This document shows positions 45,301 through 52,346 of a DNA stretch of 53,404 nucleotides, in pieces. The position numbers and the translations under genes are program-made. Location of the stretch: positions 1-53,404 of the forward strand of contig CAYXDO010000070.1 of NCBI GenBank assembly GCA_964463485.1, given 5' to 3'. The notes beneath the pieces are model-generated. The model was not told where the DNA came from. It worked only from the letters and a program-made list of their open reading frames with translations, and made no database searches. Numbering within the stretch: the stretch's first letter is position 1; each line of letters begins with the position of its first letter. Source of the stretch: CAYXDO01 sp964463485 (GTDB taxonomy: Bacteria > Myxococcota > Kuafuiibacteriia > Kuafuiibacteriales > Kuafuiibacteriaceae).

Positions 45301-47907
45301 AGCCGCGCCTTGGGTGTGCCCGAGGTTGCTCTTCACGCTCCCGAGCACGATCGGCTCGGGCCGAGGGCTCGCGAGATAGACGTCGGCGACCGCCGTCACC
45401 TCGGCGCGGTCTCCCACAGGCGTTCCCGCGCCGTGACACTCGATGAAGCCCACCTCTTGCCGTGCGACACCGGAGGTCTCGAGCGCTCGCTCCATCGCCA
45501 ACGACAGCCCGCGCGCGCTCGGCTTGTGCATGCTCTTGCGCTCACCATCGCTGGCCGTACCGATCCCGCGAATGACCGCGTGGATGGGGTGACCGTTTCG
45601 CTCCGCGTCCGACAAACGCTCGAGCACACAGACGCCAGCGCCTTCTCCCGGTAGGAAACCATCCGCGTTCACGTCGAACGGATGCGCTTCGTCCGAACGA
45701 CTGATCGCATAGAACTGGCAATAAGCTTCGTAGCGCTGGACGCGCATCGCGCGATCTCCGCCACCGTAGATCATCAAGTCGACGTGACCGCGCTGCAGGA
45801 GCTCGACCGCGACCTCGAGCGAGACGAGCGAAGACGCACACGCCGCATCGACGGTGAAGGTAGGACCCATGAAGTCCAACGTCTTTGCGATGCGCGACGA
45901 CAGCGTGCTCGAGCTGAAGCTCCCGCTCGAGTCCTCGGTGATCGAGGGGAGATTCTTCCGGATCGACTCGACCGCTTCTCTGCCAATGCCGCGGAGGCCC
46001 GTGATGGCTTCGAGCTCTTCGCCGAGCTCGACCGCGCGGATCGCCGTGCCGAGCTCGAGCGCGTAGTCGCTGCCGAACACCGTCCCCATGACCACGCCGA
46101 CCTTGGTGCGATCGATCTTCGCGACGTCGACTTTGGCGTGCTCGAGCGCGTCCAACGCGCTCTCGAGCAACATGAACTGCAGCGGGTCGTTGTGCTCGAC
46201 GAGCTTGGGCGGGACTTTGTAGCGGCGCCAGTCCGCCGTGAAGTCTCGGACGAACGCACCTCGTTTCGAGTAGGTTCGGTAGGGCGCGCGATCTCCCTTC
46301 TGCCAGTAGATCTCGGGCTTCCAGCGATCCGGCGGAGGGTCGGTGAACAAGTCCTTGGCCTCGAGCAGCCGCTGCCACAACGCGTCCGGATCCTTGGCGT
46401 CTGGAAACCGACAGCCCATGCCCACGATGGCGATGGGCTCGAAGACTCGCCCGTTCTGGATCGGCGCGGGCTCCTCCACGCCAGCGCTCGGAAGCACTCG
46501 ACGGCTCGGCGGAGCTTCTTCGACGATGATGTTGTAGTTGAGCCCGCCGATCCCGAACGCGTTGACGCCTACGCGCCGCGGCCCCGAGCCTGGAGCTGTG
46601 AAGGGTCGCGGCGCGGTCGAGACCTCTACACAGACGTCGCGCCACGGGACCTCGGGTGTGGCCTCCCGATAATTTCCGGTCGGCGGAATGGTCTGACGCT
46701 CTAAGGCGAGGATTGCTTTGACGAGGCCAGCGGCGCCTGCCGCCTCGCGACAGTGACCAATGTTTCCTTTCACCGAGCCGATCGGAATTCGTTTGCCCCG
46801 TAGCGAAGGCGCGAACACTTCGTGCACCGCGCCGACCTCCGTCGCATCTCCAATGGGGGTGCTCGTCGCGTGCGCCTCGATGAAGCCGATCGTCGCCGGA
46901 TCGATCGCCGCCCACTCGAGCGATCGGCGCATGGCGAGCACCTGACCCTCCTTTCGCGGAGCCCACAGCGCCTTGCCTTTGCCGTCGCAGCTACCGCCGA
47001 TCCCCCGAATCACCGCGCGAATGCGCCGGCCCTCAGCCCGAGCTCGTTCGAGCGGCATCAACAAAAACAGCCCGAACCCGTCGGAGCTGATGAAGCCGTT
47101 CGCTCGACGATCGAATGGAAAGCTCCCGTCTGGTGAGAGCGCGCGCGATTGCGCGAACAACACGACGGAGAGCTCCTGGCTGTAGCTGGCGCCTCCCACC
47201 AGGGCCATCTCCAAGCGACCCTGGCGGAGGGCGTTCACGCCTACCTCCAACGCCGCGAAGCTCGACGCACAGGCCGCGTCGACCACCAGGTGGCGTCCGG
47301 TCAAACCGAACGCCGCGCTGATTCGCCCAGCCAAAGCCGAAGCGATCGTCCCTACACCGCCGTCTTCGTCGCGAACCGGATAGCGTGCATGAATCGCCGC
47401 CACGACGTCGTGCTCGAGGCCGCGAAGCTCTGCCTCCGAGCGACCTTTCAAGCTCGGAGCGCCGCGAATGCCGCGAACGATCCCTTCGACGCCTACGCTG
47501 AACGATACATTTGGACCAAGCATCGACCCTCGTGCGTGGCCGACGATCACGCCCACGTCGCGTCCCACCAACGCGCCTGGATCGAAGCCGGCGTCGTCGA
47601 GCGTCTCCTTGGCCACCTCGAGCGCCCAAAGCTGCGCGACGTCCGTCGCCTCCACGACTTTGGGCGGCATCCGGAACAGCATGGAATCGAAGGGCCGGTC
47701 CGGCTCGACGATCCCGCCTATGCGGCAGTAGCTCTTCCCGTAGGCCCCGAGCTCTGGATCGAAGTACCGATCCGAATGGAACCGCTCCGGCGGGAGCGGC
47801 TTGATCGAGTACGTGTCGGAGAGGATGTTCTCGAAAAAGCGATCGGCGTCGTTCGCGCCAGGGAATCGGCAGGCCATCCCCACGACGGCGATCGGGGACT
47901 CGGACAT
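39361..47907 (-). CDS. PUFA-synthase-like iterative type I PKS: KS-KS-AT-ACP-C45-KR-DH
   Basis: A 2848-residue megasynthase. KS1 (1-465): Cys213 in DAACASS, His346 in EAHATST, His385 in NIGH. KS2 (490-940): Cys690, His825, His864. AT (1080-1375): GQGSQ, Ser1172 in GHSYG, AFHS at 1276-1279 as in malonyl-specific domains. ACP (1485-1562): LGIDTVKQ with Thr1521 where Ser is expected. C45/penicillin-acyltransferase-like Ntn hydrolase (1640-1985): GREMG-type EMGRQHGEAL, Gly1735-Cys1736, HVANED. KR (pseudo half from 2060; active 2260-2500): TGGARGVTAKIA, Tyr2457. DH (2570-2848): His2598 in HRMGGTPILP, Asp2768/Gln2772. KR and carrier motifs resemble PfaA-type synthases. ATG at 47907 puts KS1 at the N-terminus; the frame runs upstream to 48060. 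Product unknown; ER and PPTase are supplied by the next two genes. Confidence 0.93.
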   Translation of the reverse strand: MSESPIAVVGMACRFPGANDADRFFENILSDTYSIKPLPPERFHSDRYFDPELGAYGKSYCRIGGIVEPDRPFDSMLFRMPPKVVEATDVAQLWALEVAKETLDDAGFDPGALVGRDVGVIVGHARGSMLGPNVSFSVGVEGIVRGIRGAPSLKGRSEAELRGLEHDVVAAIHARYPVRDEDGGVGTIASALAGRISAAFGLTGRHLVVDAACASSFAALEVGVNALRQGRLEMALVGGASYSQELSVVLFAQSRALSPDGSFPFDRRANGFISSDGFGLFLLMPLERARAEGRRIRAVIRGIGGSCDGKGKALWAPRKEGQVLAMRRSLEWAAIDPATIGFIEAHATSTPIGDATEVGAVHEVFAPSLRGKRIPIGSVKGNIGHCREAAGAAGLVKAILALERQTIPPTGNYREATPEVPWRDVCVEVSTAPRPFTAPGSGPRRVGVNAFGIGGLNYNIIVEEAPPSRRVLPSAGVEEPAPIQNGRVFEPIAIVGMGCRFPDAKDPDALWQRLLEAKDLFTDPPPDRWKPEIYWQKGDRAPYRTYSKRGAFVRDFTADWRRYKVPPKLVEHNDPLQFMLLESALDALEHAKVDVAKIDRTKVGVVMGTVFGSDYALELGTAIRAVELGEELEAITGLRGIGREAVESIRKNLPSITEDSSGSFSSSTLSSRIAKTLDFMGPTFTVDAACASSLVSLEVAVELLQRGHVDLMIYGGGDRAMRVQRYEAYCQFYAISRSDEAHPFDVNADGFLPGEGAGVCVLERLSDAERNGHPIHAVIRGIGTASDGERKSMHKPSARGLSLAMERALETSGVARQEVGFIECHGAGTPVGDRAEVTAVADVYLASPRPEPIVLGSVKSNLGHTQGAAGVASVIKTALAIEARTIPPTRGFEEAAPEHHFERGLRVSITPEPLRTKAAAISSLGLGGIDAHVVLTTRDGGSVGARHEGEEVKMKETGEVGLGVAPERAGSGLPARPSAPALRPSASAPRAQAPMTDWIFSVRAGSTSELERLVATVDTTLLFRDRSIGEGPAVAAIVARTLSELSERLAALAKTGIKPSARVFLAKQGVFVRTRDAEAGRIAFAFSGQGSQYPGMLSALELESPEAKEVLARIDRWLVAQGRPALSPVVLSGAPIPADVFLVQACVLAGDLMAYAALTTAGVRPDIVTGHSYGDYAALVAAGAWELETALVATARRAEAIEATVQPGGMASVIAPLVEVERTLRKLGLPQGAIAPSNINAPKQTVISGTPEALERASTAFASAGVEVRVLDVPRAFHSPLMAAARDRLRETLADLELHTPSLPYLSSVTGRVEVDPELIRASLVEQLTRPVNFITQVDALVAQGVRVFVESGPKAVLAGLVAQILETQHPDLDADVSPSDDAKLPGAWAIARVLAMLESRSRIAVSSAAVALFSGEDAEVMLSSPGFPAFWERTRPSVGQLVRSLFESHSQLPTARPEPIEAEVTVPEAASEEPHPAPAVEVDPEEIRKFLLKTLSEQTGYPEDIIDPSADMEADLGIDTVKQAQVLGKVRDRYGLRTDEKLSLADFPTLDSVHRYVVHKLATKPKETKPRRAIPTVDVTARRSLRPKATEPVAVTEAPAPVDLLQPVELIARARVEAVEAPAQDSTISSTHSDLPTTATIVLQLEGSAREMGRQHGEALKGSILDVMDRYAGFIGAEVVERLAASEGKALLPTMFDDASLEEARGVAEAVGLPLEYLLAYNLDSALFPGFSPGCIQIARTARHNGRLIHVANEDSPLLLHLGAPMTRVVQVRRRTDGPDPERRTVAFSLAGQIAGVDAVADNGLTVTSCALLDAPDSGGLPSGLPHPQIVKRIAESASSVEEALEIARAARRSGRWSMMVSDVERDRISVLEYDGERVLLEREVEDQWVSTNHASSARGDRIPEHSRVRKERANELLEGQVTLDVDRSKEILRDQVDLGRGRRVAFPTMNTIRRVDNAMSLIVEPAARVLHVTDRLEGPRPLGETKFLTIAYHRESTTPPRPKAAVRVETPSSNEPIISGPVRSIGELSPSGRGIAPVDEVMTRYVIRSLHEGAPAVKRPFTPRRVLLVGSCERAKAIAARLIQRGARVDLVADCHRGLVELEELGGPSVFDALGIVLPAHKTERPWTTSAEVWQERRAQALVGPFHLLRAYAPLRDSGTIFGVTVMGGGLGFDNVVQGAPEGGGLLGLLKAVRREHPALLVQALDISPSSPGDQVADALFAELDAGSPRLEVGSMRGKRMRLAMAPIPARSATARSLPARWVVTGGARGVTAKIAERLAELYQPELHLIGRTALPPEADRARMRNLSARGIETLKNRQLEILRASGQPFSPRDWKAKSEEIDRVIEIDENIRRIEALGSRVFYSSIDLSDRGELERVLEAVRAQGPIQGVLHGAGVEIARRFDKKSDELFEDTVGGKVDGLFHLLSTTRSDPLTHLVAFSSVSGRFGGLGQADYSLANEAMARLVAFYRDENPEVAVTVMSWPAWSEVGLAARPSSRMVLEQAGQTFMSPAEGANHFVRELWAGCPESEVVFSDHLESLDLDGLLPAKGALSSWARLDASVSESPMLDHLILLEGDENVSAERTISSTEPFLDQHRMGGTPILPAVIGLEMMMELVALTSEQWTLGEVEILTPLKLAGEKRVVVRVSRHGDRLEITSTARRGNGVVLEPDRVHITGRRVPRRAMPPGPRPSLPTDRDPVVYPYPDRFDEGLGTRSMYHGPVFRCMLGVYPGTDGRGLAKLVVPPVEALVTGSRAERWLVPAALLDGCLQSAGLMGRAVHSITALPIGFKRLDVSPRAVTATGHAVTLEIRMRREGDSLISDLVAFDEAGSLISVEGYRAQAVPGA
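41953..42990 (-). other. C45 (acyl-CoA:6-APA acyltransferase-like) Ntn hydrolase domain inside the PKS
   Basis: Domain within the megasynthase, residues about 1640-1985. Support: EGSAREMGRQHGEALKG at its N-terminus, GFSPGCIQIA with Gly1735-Cys1736 (codon 42700-42702), and NGRLIHVANED 18-20 residues later, matching the Cys then N-x-D arrangement of the penicillin acyltransferase family; later VADNGLTVTSCALLDAP, SSVEEALEIARAARRSG and WVSTNHASS are typical of C45 proteins. C45 members mature by cutting the Gly-Cys bond and then hydrolyse or form amides. The domain is in frame with carrier and KR on either side. Confidence 0.8.
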
Positions 47908-48050
47908 GAGGGGCGAATCAGAAATCCTGAGCAAGTTCTGGTAAATACGACGACCGTGCGGATCGGGGAGGGCCCTCTGTGCCGACCTACGGCACTGGAG
48001 TTTTGGTGGCGACGGTGCTAACAGCCCCAAACTCCGAGGCCACTGAAGAC
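47908..48050. promoter_or_regulatory. Divergent region between PKS operon and DksA-like gene, with inverted repeat
   Basis: 143 bp between divergent genes. A perfect inverted repeat GTGCCG (47979-47984), loop ACCTA, CGGCAC (47990-47995) could be an operator or an RNA hairpin. The PKS start has no clear Shine-Dalgarno sequence. No promoter boxes could be assigned with confidence. Confidence 0.45.
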
Positions 48051-48461
48051 ATGCCACCAAAGCCGCGCAAAGAGGTCAGCGAAGAGAAGCCCCTTACCAA
48101 GAAGGAGCTGGAGACTTTCAAGAAGAAGCTCGAGGAGTCCAGGGACGAGGTCGCCGGGCGCATCCGCAACCGCGCCAACACCGCTCGGGTAGACGAAGCC
48201 GACGTTCTCACCGAAGAGATCGACCAAGCTGCGGCTGCCACCGAAGAGGCCTTCAACATGCGTCTCCTCGACAAAGAGGTGAAGCTCCTGCGCGAGATCG
48301 AAGCGGCGCTGCGCAAGTTCGAAGACGGCTCCTACGGGATCTGTGAAGGCACCGGCGAGCAGATCGAACGCCGACGCCTCGAAGCCCGCCCCTGGACCCG
48401 CTACTCCGTCTCGTACAAAGAGCAGCTCGAACGAGACAAAAAAGGCCGCGCCTCCCGCTGA
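48051..48461 (+). CDS. DksA/TraR-family protein lacking the zinc-binding cysteines
   Basis: A 136-residue protein. The N-terminal half is a basic lead (MPPKPRKEVSEEKPLTKKEL) and a long coiled coil with acidic tip (RVDEADVLTEEIDQAA), as in DksA. The C-terminal globule reads DGSYGICEGTGEQIERRRLE and RPWTRYSVSYKEQLE: the family pattern, but only one of four zinc Cys remains. DksA binds RNA polymerase in the secondary channel with ppGpp; zinc-less DksA-type proteins are known. ATG at 48051 is preferred to the frame start at 47979. The stop shares one base with the next start (TGATG). Confidence 0.85.
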   Translation: MPPKPRKEVSEEKPLTKKELETFKKKLEESRDEVAGRIRNRANTARVDEADVLTEEIDQAAAATEEAFNMRLLDKEVKLLREIEAALRKFEDGSYGICEGTGEQIERRRLEARPWTRYSVSYKEQLERDKKGRASR

Positions 48462-49012
48462 TGCCGCGACTCTTCGTCGCGCTCTCTCTCCCCGAACCGA
48501 TTCGCATCCGCCTCGCCGCGGATCGACCGCTCCTGGAAAAAGCGCGCTTCGAGTCCCCCGACAAGCTGCATGTGACGCTCCGATTCATCGGAGACTTGCC
48601 AGATGATGCGCTGGCCCCGCTCGAGCAAGCCCTCGAACGAGTCACCCTCGACCCTTTCGAGCTCGAGCTCGCCGGCGCCGGCAGCTTCCCTCCGCGAGGC
48701 CCTCCCCGGGTGCTGTGGGCTGGAATCAACAAGTGCCCAACTCTCGACGCCCTCGCCGGAGCCGTCGAAGCCGCGTGTGTTTCCGCAGGCGTCCCGGAAG
48801 AACCACGCCCATTCCATGCGCACGTGACCCTCGCCAGGCTTCATCCGGACCCGCGAAACAAGCGACTGATCGAGTCCGCCCTCGCAACTCTCTCGAAGAG
48901 GCCACCGGAGACCTTCGCGGTCGACTCGTTCGAGCTCGTCGAGAGTACCCTCGGCCGCTCCGGCTCGACCTACCGCGCGCGTCGCTCGTTTCCGCTCGGC
49001 CTGACGGACTGA
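48461..49012 (+). CDS. thpR: RNA 2',3'-cyclic phosphodiesterase (LigT/ThpR)
   Basis: A 183-residue 2H phosphoesterase. The two catalytic HxTx motifs are HVTLRFIG (about residue 37) and HVTLARLHP (about residue 120). These enzymes open 2',3'-cyclic phosphate RNA ends to 2'-phosphates. The N-terminal MPRLFVALSLPE is family-typical. It is translationally coupled to the DksA-like gene (TGATG) and ends 2 bp from the stop of the convergent lipoprotein gene. Confidence 0.93.
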   Translation: MPRLFVALSLPEPIRIRLAADRPLLEKARFESPDKLHVTLRFIGDLPDDALAPLEQALERVTLDPFELELAGAGSFPPRGPPRVLWAGINKCPTLDALAGAVEAACVSAGVPEEPRPFHAHVTLARLHPDPRNKRLIESALATLSKRPPETFAVDSFELVESTLGRSGSTYRARRSFPLGLTD

Positions 49013-49014
49013 AT

Positions 49015-51645
49015 TCAGCGCATCAGGAAGAGTCGGTCGTGAGCTGCCAACACGGCCATCCGGCCTCCGGGGAGCGACACCGCACGCCTGGGCGCTTCCC
49101 GCATGAGAGTCAGACGCTCCGCCCCACCGAGCCGGTCCACCGCGCCCCGAATCACTTGGTTTTCTGCCGTGACCAGAGTCGGTCCGGGGGACTCGGGGAG
49201 AATTTGGACGATGGGACCCAAAACCGTGTGAGACTGATGGGGAGGCAACTCATACCCGTCCATCAGGCGAATCGCAATGTCTTCGCCTCCGTCTCGGCGC
49301 GCGAGCTCCAGCTCGATCAGATGGGTGAGATCGGTCCGTAGGTTTCTTCGCTCCTTGGCGCCAGCCAGCACCCAGCCGCGATCGAGCACGCCGATCGAGT
49401 TGAACACCGCAAATCGTGGGCTCGACGTCCGATCGTCTGGGTTCGACAACTCAGGTGGAATGCGAAGCCGCTGCGCCGGGCCGAACGGCGGGACCCTGGC
49501 GATCACCGCCGAGCACCCACCGGCCCAAGCGATGCCCTCCGCGGCCCCAATCGCTCGCCAAGTTGCAGCCCCGTGGCTCGGGTCTCCAGGTGTGCGACTC
49601 GGATGGTCTTCACAGCCAGGATCGGAACCTGGACGCCCTTCCTCGTTCGTCGTCGAAGGGTCGTCCCACAAAACTCGGACCGCCTCGGTCGACTCTCCCG
49701 ATACTCGCATGAGTAGCCAGTCGTCTCCAACGACGACGTGATGGCCCGGAGAAGTCTCCGCCACATCCAGGAGCCGCCCGGCAACCCCAGGTAGCGGGAT
49801 CTCGTTCCACTCCCCCGTCGTCGGGTCCAGCCGGCCCAGTCGAGGTTTGGGAAGGTCGGAGGTCCACTCGTGGCCGACGACCAGCAGCACGCCACGGGCG
49901 CTGTCCTTCGCTACTCGTACGAGCTCGAAATCGAAACTGACGGGGAGTGTTCCGAGAAAGATCTCACCGTCCGGGGAGAACCTGCGGATCTCATGCTGCG
50001 CCAAGACCAGGAGCTCCTCACCGAGGACGACATCAGCGACTCGTACCTCCGTCGGAGCGACGCCGAAAGGCCGATCGACCGACCCCGTCGACAACGTCGA
50101 CCGATACAACCCACCAGCGCGATCGGCCGCCAAGGTCCACGACGGTTGCGGAGAGCTGACCGACTGGAGCCAGATACCCATCGTCTGCTGCGCGAAATCT
50201 CGCCGAATCAAGCCGAGCGGAGAGCGGAGGTCTGGACCGAGGTCCGGACTCAGGTCGATCGAATGCTGACAAGGGAGCGAGGCGCAGCTCGACTGTAGCC
50301 AGAGTCGGCGCTTCGCCGGCTCCCCGGCGATCGCGGAGAATCCCAGGCAACTCATTCCCGGGAACTCTCCGGCCACCGAAAAGTCGCTGATCTGCGTCGC
50401 TGACAGCGTCGCGGTGAGTACGGAAATGCCCCCCTCCGACTGACCGCAAGCATAGAGCCTATCGCCCTGTAGCACCAACCCACCTTCCGTCCAAACCTCG
50501 GGCACCACGTCGGCGAGCCGCTGCGCCCTGAAGAGGGGCGGGGACTGAAAAGGCCCGGCGACGATCTGCCCCTCGAAGACGGACATGGACACGTACACCC
50601 CCGAAGGATGTGCCACCGCCCCGGCCACCTGCCAAAAAGGCTGGCGAGGAACATCGGGCCACTCGGCGTCCATGACGACCTGACACTCGAAGTCCGGGGG
50701 CCGAAGCGCGCATCGAGCGAGCCCAGCCCGGCTGTTGGCCTTCACGCCTCCTGGATCTTCGGCGACCTTTCCGAGGAGCAAGACGTCGTCGGGAGGTAAG
50801 TAAATCATCGAATTTGGCACGAAATATCCGGGAATCGGAAGGTATCCGAGCGACGTGGGTTGCGACGAGTCGTCGAACAGGTCGTACCGAACCAAGTCAT
50901 GCCCGTTTATGTCCCAGCTCGCCACGAGGAACGAGTTGGCCATGCCGGCCGCCGCGAGGACCGGACCGTCGAACGGGAGAGTCGACGCCCGAATGGGTCC
51001 GCCCGCTTCGGGATATAGAGTCACCCGTTCCCGCGAAAAATATCCGACCGTACCGCGCGCGTTCTGCGCGACCGCCTCGGGTGGGTTGGCGTCTTCGAAC
51101 GGGAGCAACGAATCGCCGCTCCTTGGCCAAATCGTGACCACCTCGAGCGACGCCGTCGGTTGAGGTTTGGCACGCACGGGACAGGGCCCTCGGCGGTCGA
51201 TTCGAACGCTCTTGCGTGCCTGCTCGATCCACGCTTCGCTCTCGATTCTTCCGTCCACGTAGGCACGAGCGAACGAAGGGGGCGGGCAACCGTCTCCCTC
51301 GAAGAGCACTTGCGGAGCTTCCGACGCCGACGCCGTGCAGAACCCACAGCTGCCCACGGCAGCCTCCGTGCGTCGACGGACCACCAACTCTAGGAGCTCC
51401 TCCTCGGTCAGTGGCGCTCCGGATTTCGAAATGAGCTCATCTCGCTCCACGACGAAGCTCAGAACTCTCATATTCTCGTCCGCCAACGCCAAGTCGGACC
51501 GATCGACCGCGAGCACCGTACCCACCTGGTCGACCAAAACAGCGGCCAACACGACGGAGCCCGCCGGGATACTCGACCTGCTCGTCGGAGCGCACGCGGC
51601 CGCGAATATCAACGGAGCGACGAGGTGCTTCTGAGGACAAAACAT
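49015..51645 (-). CDS. Large lipoprotein, probable beta-propeller-like repeats
   Basis: An 876-residue predicted lipoprotein. ATG at 51645 gives MFCPQKHLVAPLIFAAAC with lipobox AAAC at Cys18; longer in-frame starts would bury it. The mature protein has many beta-strand repeats with Gly/Asp turns and Trp or Tyr ends (for example SFDFELVRVAKDSARGVLLV, VVVGDDWLLMRV), consistent with propeller blades. A CGFCTASAS cysteine pair occurs near residue 115. It shares this layout and several turns (VVGD-type) with the lipoprotein at 1723-3258. It lies 4 bp downstream of the SDR gene and may be in one operon with it. Function unknown. Confidence 0.72.
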   Translation of the reverse strand: MFCPQKHLVAPLIFAAACAPTSRSSIPAGSVVLAAVLVDQVGTVLAVDRSDLALADENMRVLSFVVERDELISKSGAPLTEEELLELVVRRRTEAAVGSCGFCTASASEAPQVLFEGDGCPPPSFARAYVDGRIESEAWIEQARKSVRIDRRGPCPVRAKPQPTASLEVVTIWPRSGDSLLPFEDANPPEAVAQNARGTVGYFSRERVTLYPEAGGPIRASTLPFDGPVLAAAGMANSFLVASWDINGHDLVRYDLFDDSSQPTSLGYLPIPGYFVPNSMIYLPPDDVLLLGKVAEDPGGVKANSRAGLARCALRPPDFECQVVMDAEWPDVPRQPFWQVAGAVAHPSGVYVSMSVFEGQIVAGPFQSPPLFRAQRLADVVPEVWTEGGLVLQGDRLYACGQSEGGISVLTATLSATQISDFSVAGEFPGMSCLGFSAIAGEPAKRRLWLQSSCASLPCQHSIDLSPDLGPDLRSPLGLIRRDFAQQTMGIWLQSVSSPQPSWTLAADRAGGLYRSTLSTGSVDRPFGVAPTEVRVADVVLGEELLVLAQHEIRRFSPDGEIFLGTLPVSFDFELVRVAKDSARGVLLVVGHEWTSDLPKPRLGRLDPTTGEWNEIPLPGVAGRLLDVAETSPGHHVVVGDDWLLMRVSGESTEAVRVLWDDPSTTNEEGRPGSDPGCEDHPSRTPGDPSHGAATWRAIGAAEGIAWAGGCSAVIARVPPFGPAQRLRIPPELSNPDDRTSSPRFAVFNSIGVLDRGWVLAGAKERRNLRTDLTHLIELELARRDGGEDIAIRLMDGYELPPHQSHTVLGPIVQILPESPGPTLVTAENQVIRGAVDRLGGAERLTLMREAPRRAVSLPGGRMAVLAAHDRLFLMR

Positions 51646-51649
51646 CGGT

Positions 51650-52339
51650 TCACGTCCGCAGGAAGATCGTCTCACCGGAAGCACGCGCCATCTTGGAATC
51701 GAGGAGCGACTCGACGACATCCGCGACCTCACCCGGATCCATCGCCGTCTGCTCGTCAGGCCAAAGGTCCCGCATCAACTTCGTCTCCACCGCGCCAGGC
51801 GCGATCGCGTAGGCGCGGACTCCAGCCTCACGTCCTTCGGCGCCAAGGGCGTGAGTGAGTAGATTGACCCACGCCTTGGTCGCGCCGTAGGTCCCCATGC
51901 CAAGGAACGGGTCGATCGAAGACATCGACGAGATACTCACCACGACACCTCGGGTCGATGCGAGGTGCGGCCACGCTGCCTTCGTCGCGTAGAACACGCT
52001 CCTCACGTTCGTGGCCAACAACTCCTCGAACACCGAAGCTTCGAGCTCCGCCACACGACCCCGCGGCGCGACCCCTGCGTTGTTCACCAGCACGTCGAGC
52101 CGACCAAATTCTTCGACCGCGCGGGCTACCGCCGCCGTCATCTCCGACGGACTTCCGACGTTCGCAGCGATCGGCAGGACCGAACCCGCTCTGGCCCAAG
52201 GAAACGCGGTGGCCGCCACGACCCGTGGGTCGCTTCGGGCGACGATCGCGACCTCATATCCGAGCTTCGATAGCCGCTGCGCGATGCCCAAGCCGATCCC
52301 GCGCGAGGCACCGGTCACCAACGCCACCTTCGAGCTCAT
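51650..52339 (-). CDS. Short-chain dehydrogenase/reductase (classical SDR)
   Basis: A 229-residue classical SDR. NAD(P)-binding TGASRGIGLGIA near residue 10, NNAGVAPRG near 85, catalytic Ser in SISSMSSI and YGATK (Y-x3-K) around 150. It is related to 3-oxoacyl-ACP reductases but the substrate is unknown. ATG at 52339 starts MSSKVALVTGASRGIG directly; a longer frame to 52378 adds a basic, non-family lead. It follows the hydrolase gene by 7 bp and precedes the lipoprotein gene by 4 bp, forming a three-gene minus-strand unit. Confidence 0.9.
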   Translation of the reverse strand: MSSKVALVTGASRGIGLGIAQRLSKLGYEVAIVARSDPRVVAATAFPWARAGSVLPIAANVGSPSEMTAAVARAVEEFGRLDVLVNNAGVAPRGRVAELEASVFEELLATNVRSVFYATKAAWPHLASTRGVVVSISSMSSIDPFLGMGTYGATKAWVNLLTHALGAEGREAGVRAYAIAPGAVETKLMRDLWPDEQTAMDPGEVADVVESLLDSKMARASGETIFLRT

Positions 52340-52346
52340 GCTGGAA

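Noticed and set aside
43897..45654. 585-codon plus-strand open frame inside the PKS gene
   Set aside because: Shadow frame antisense to AT and KS2 domains; typical of GC-rich third-position bias.
47908..48060. Upstream extension of the PKS reading frame to 48060
   Set aside because: The extra 51 residues are basic and not KS-like; KS1 starts exactly at MSESPIAVVGMACRFPG, and the extension would overlap the DksA-like gene.
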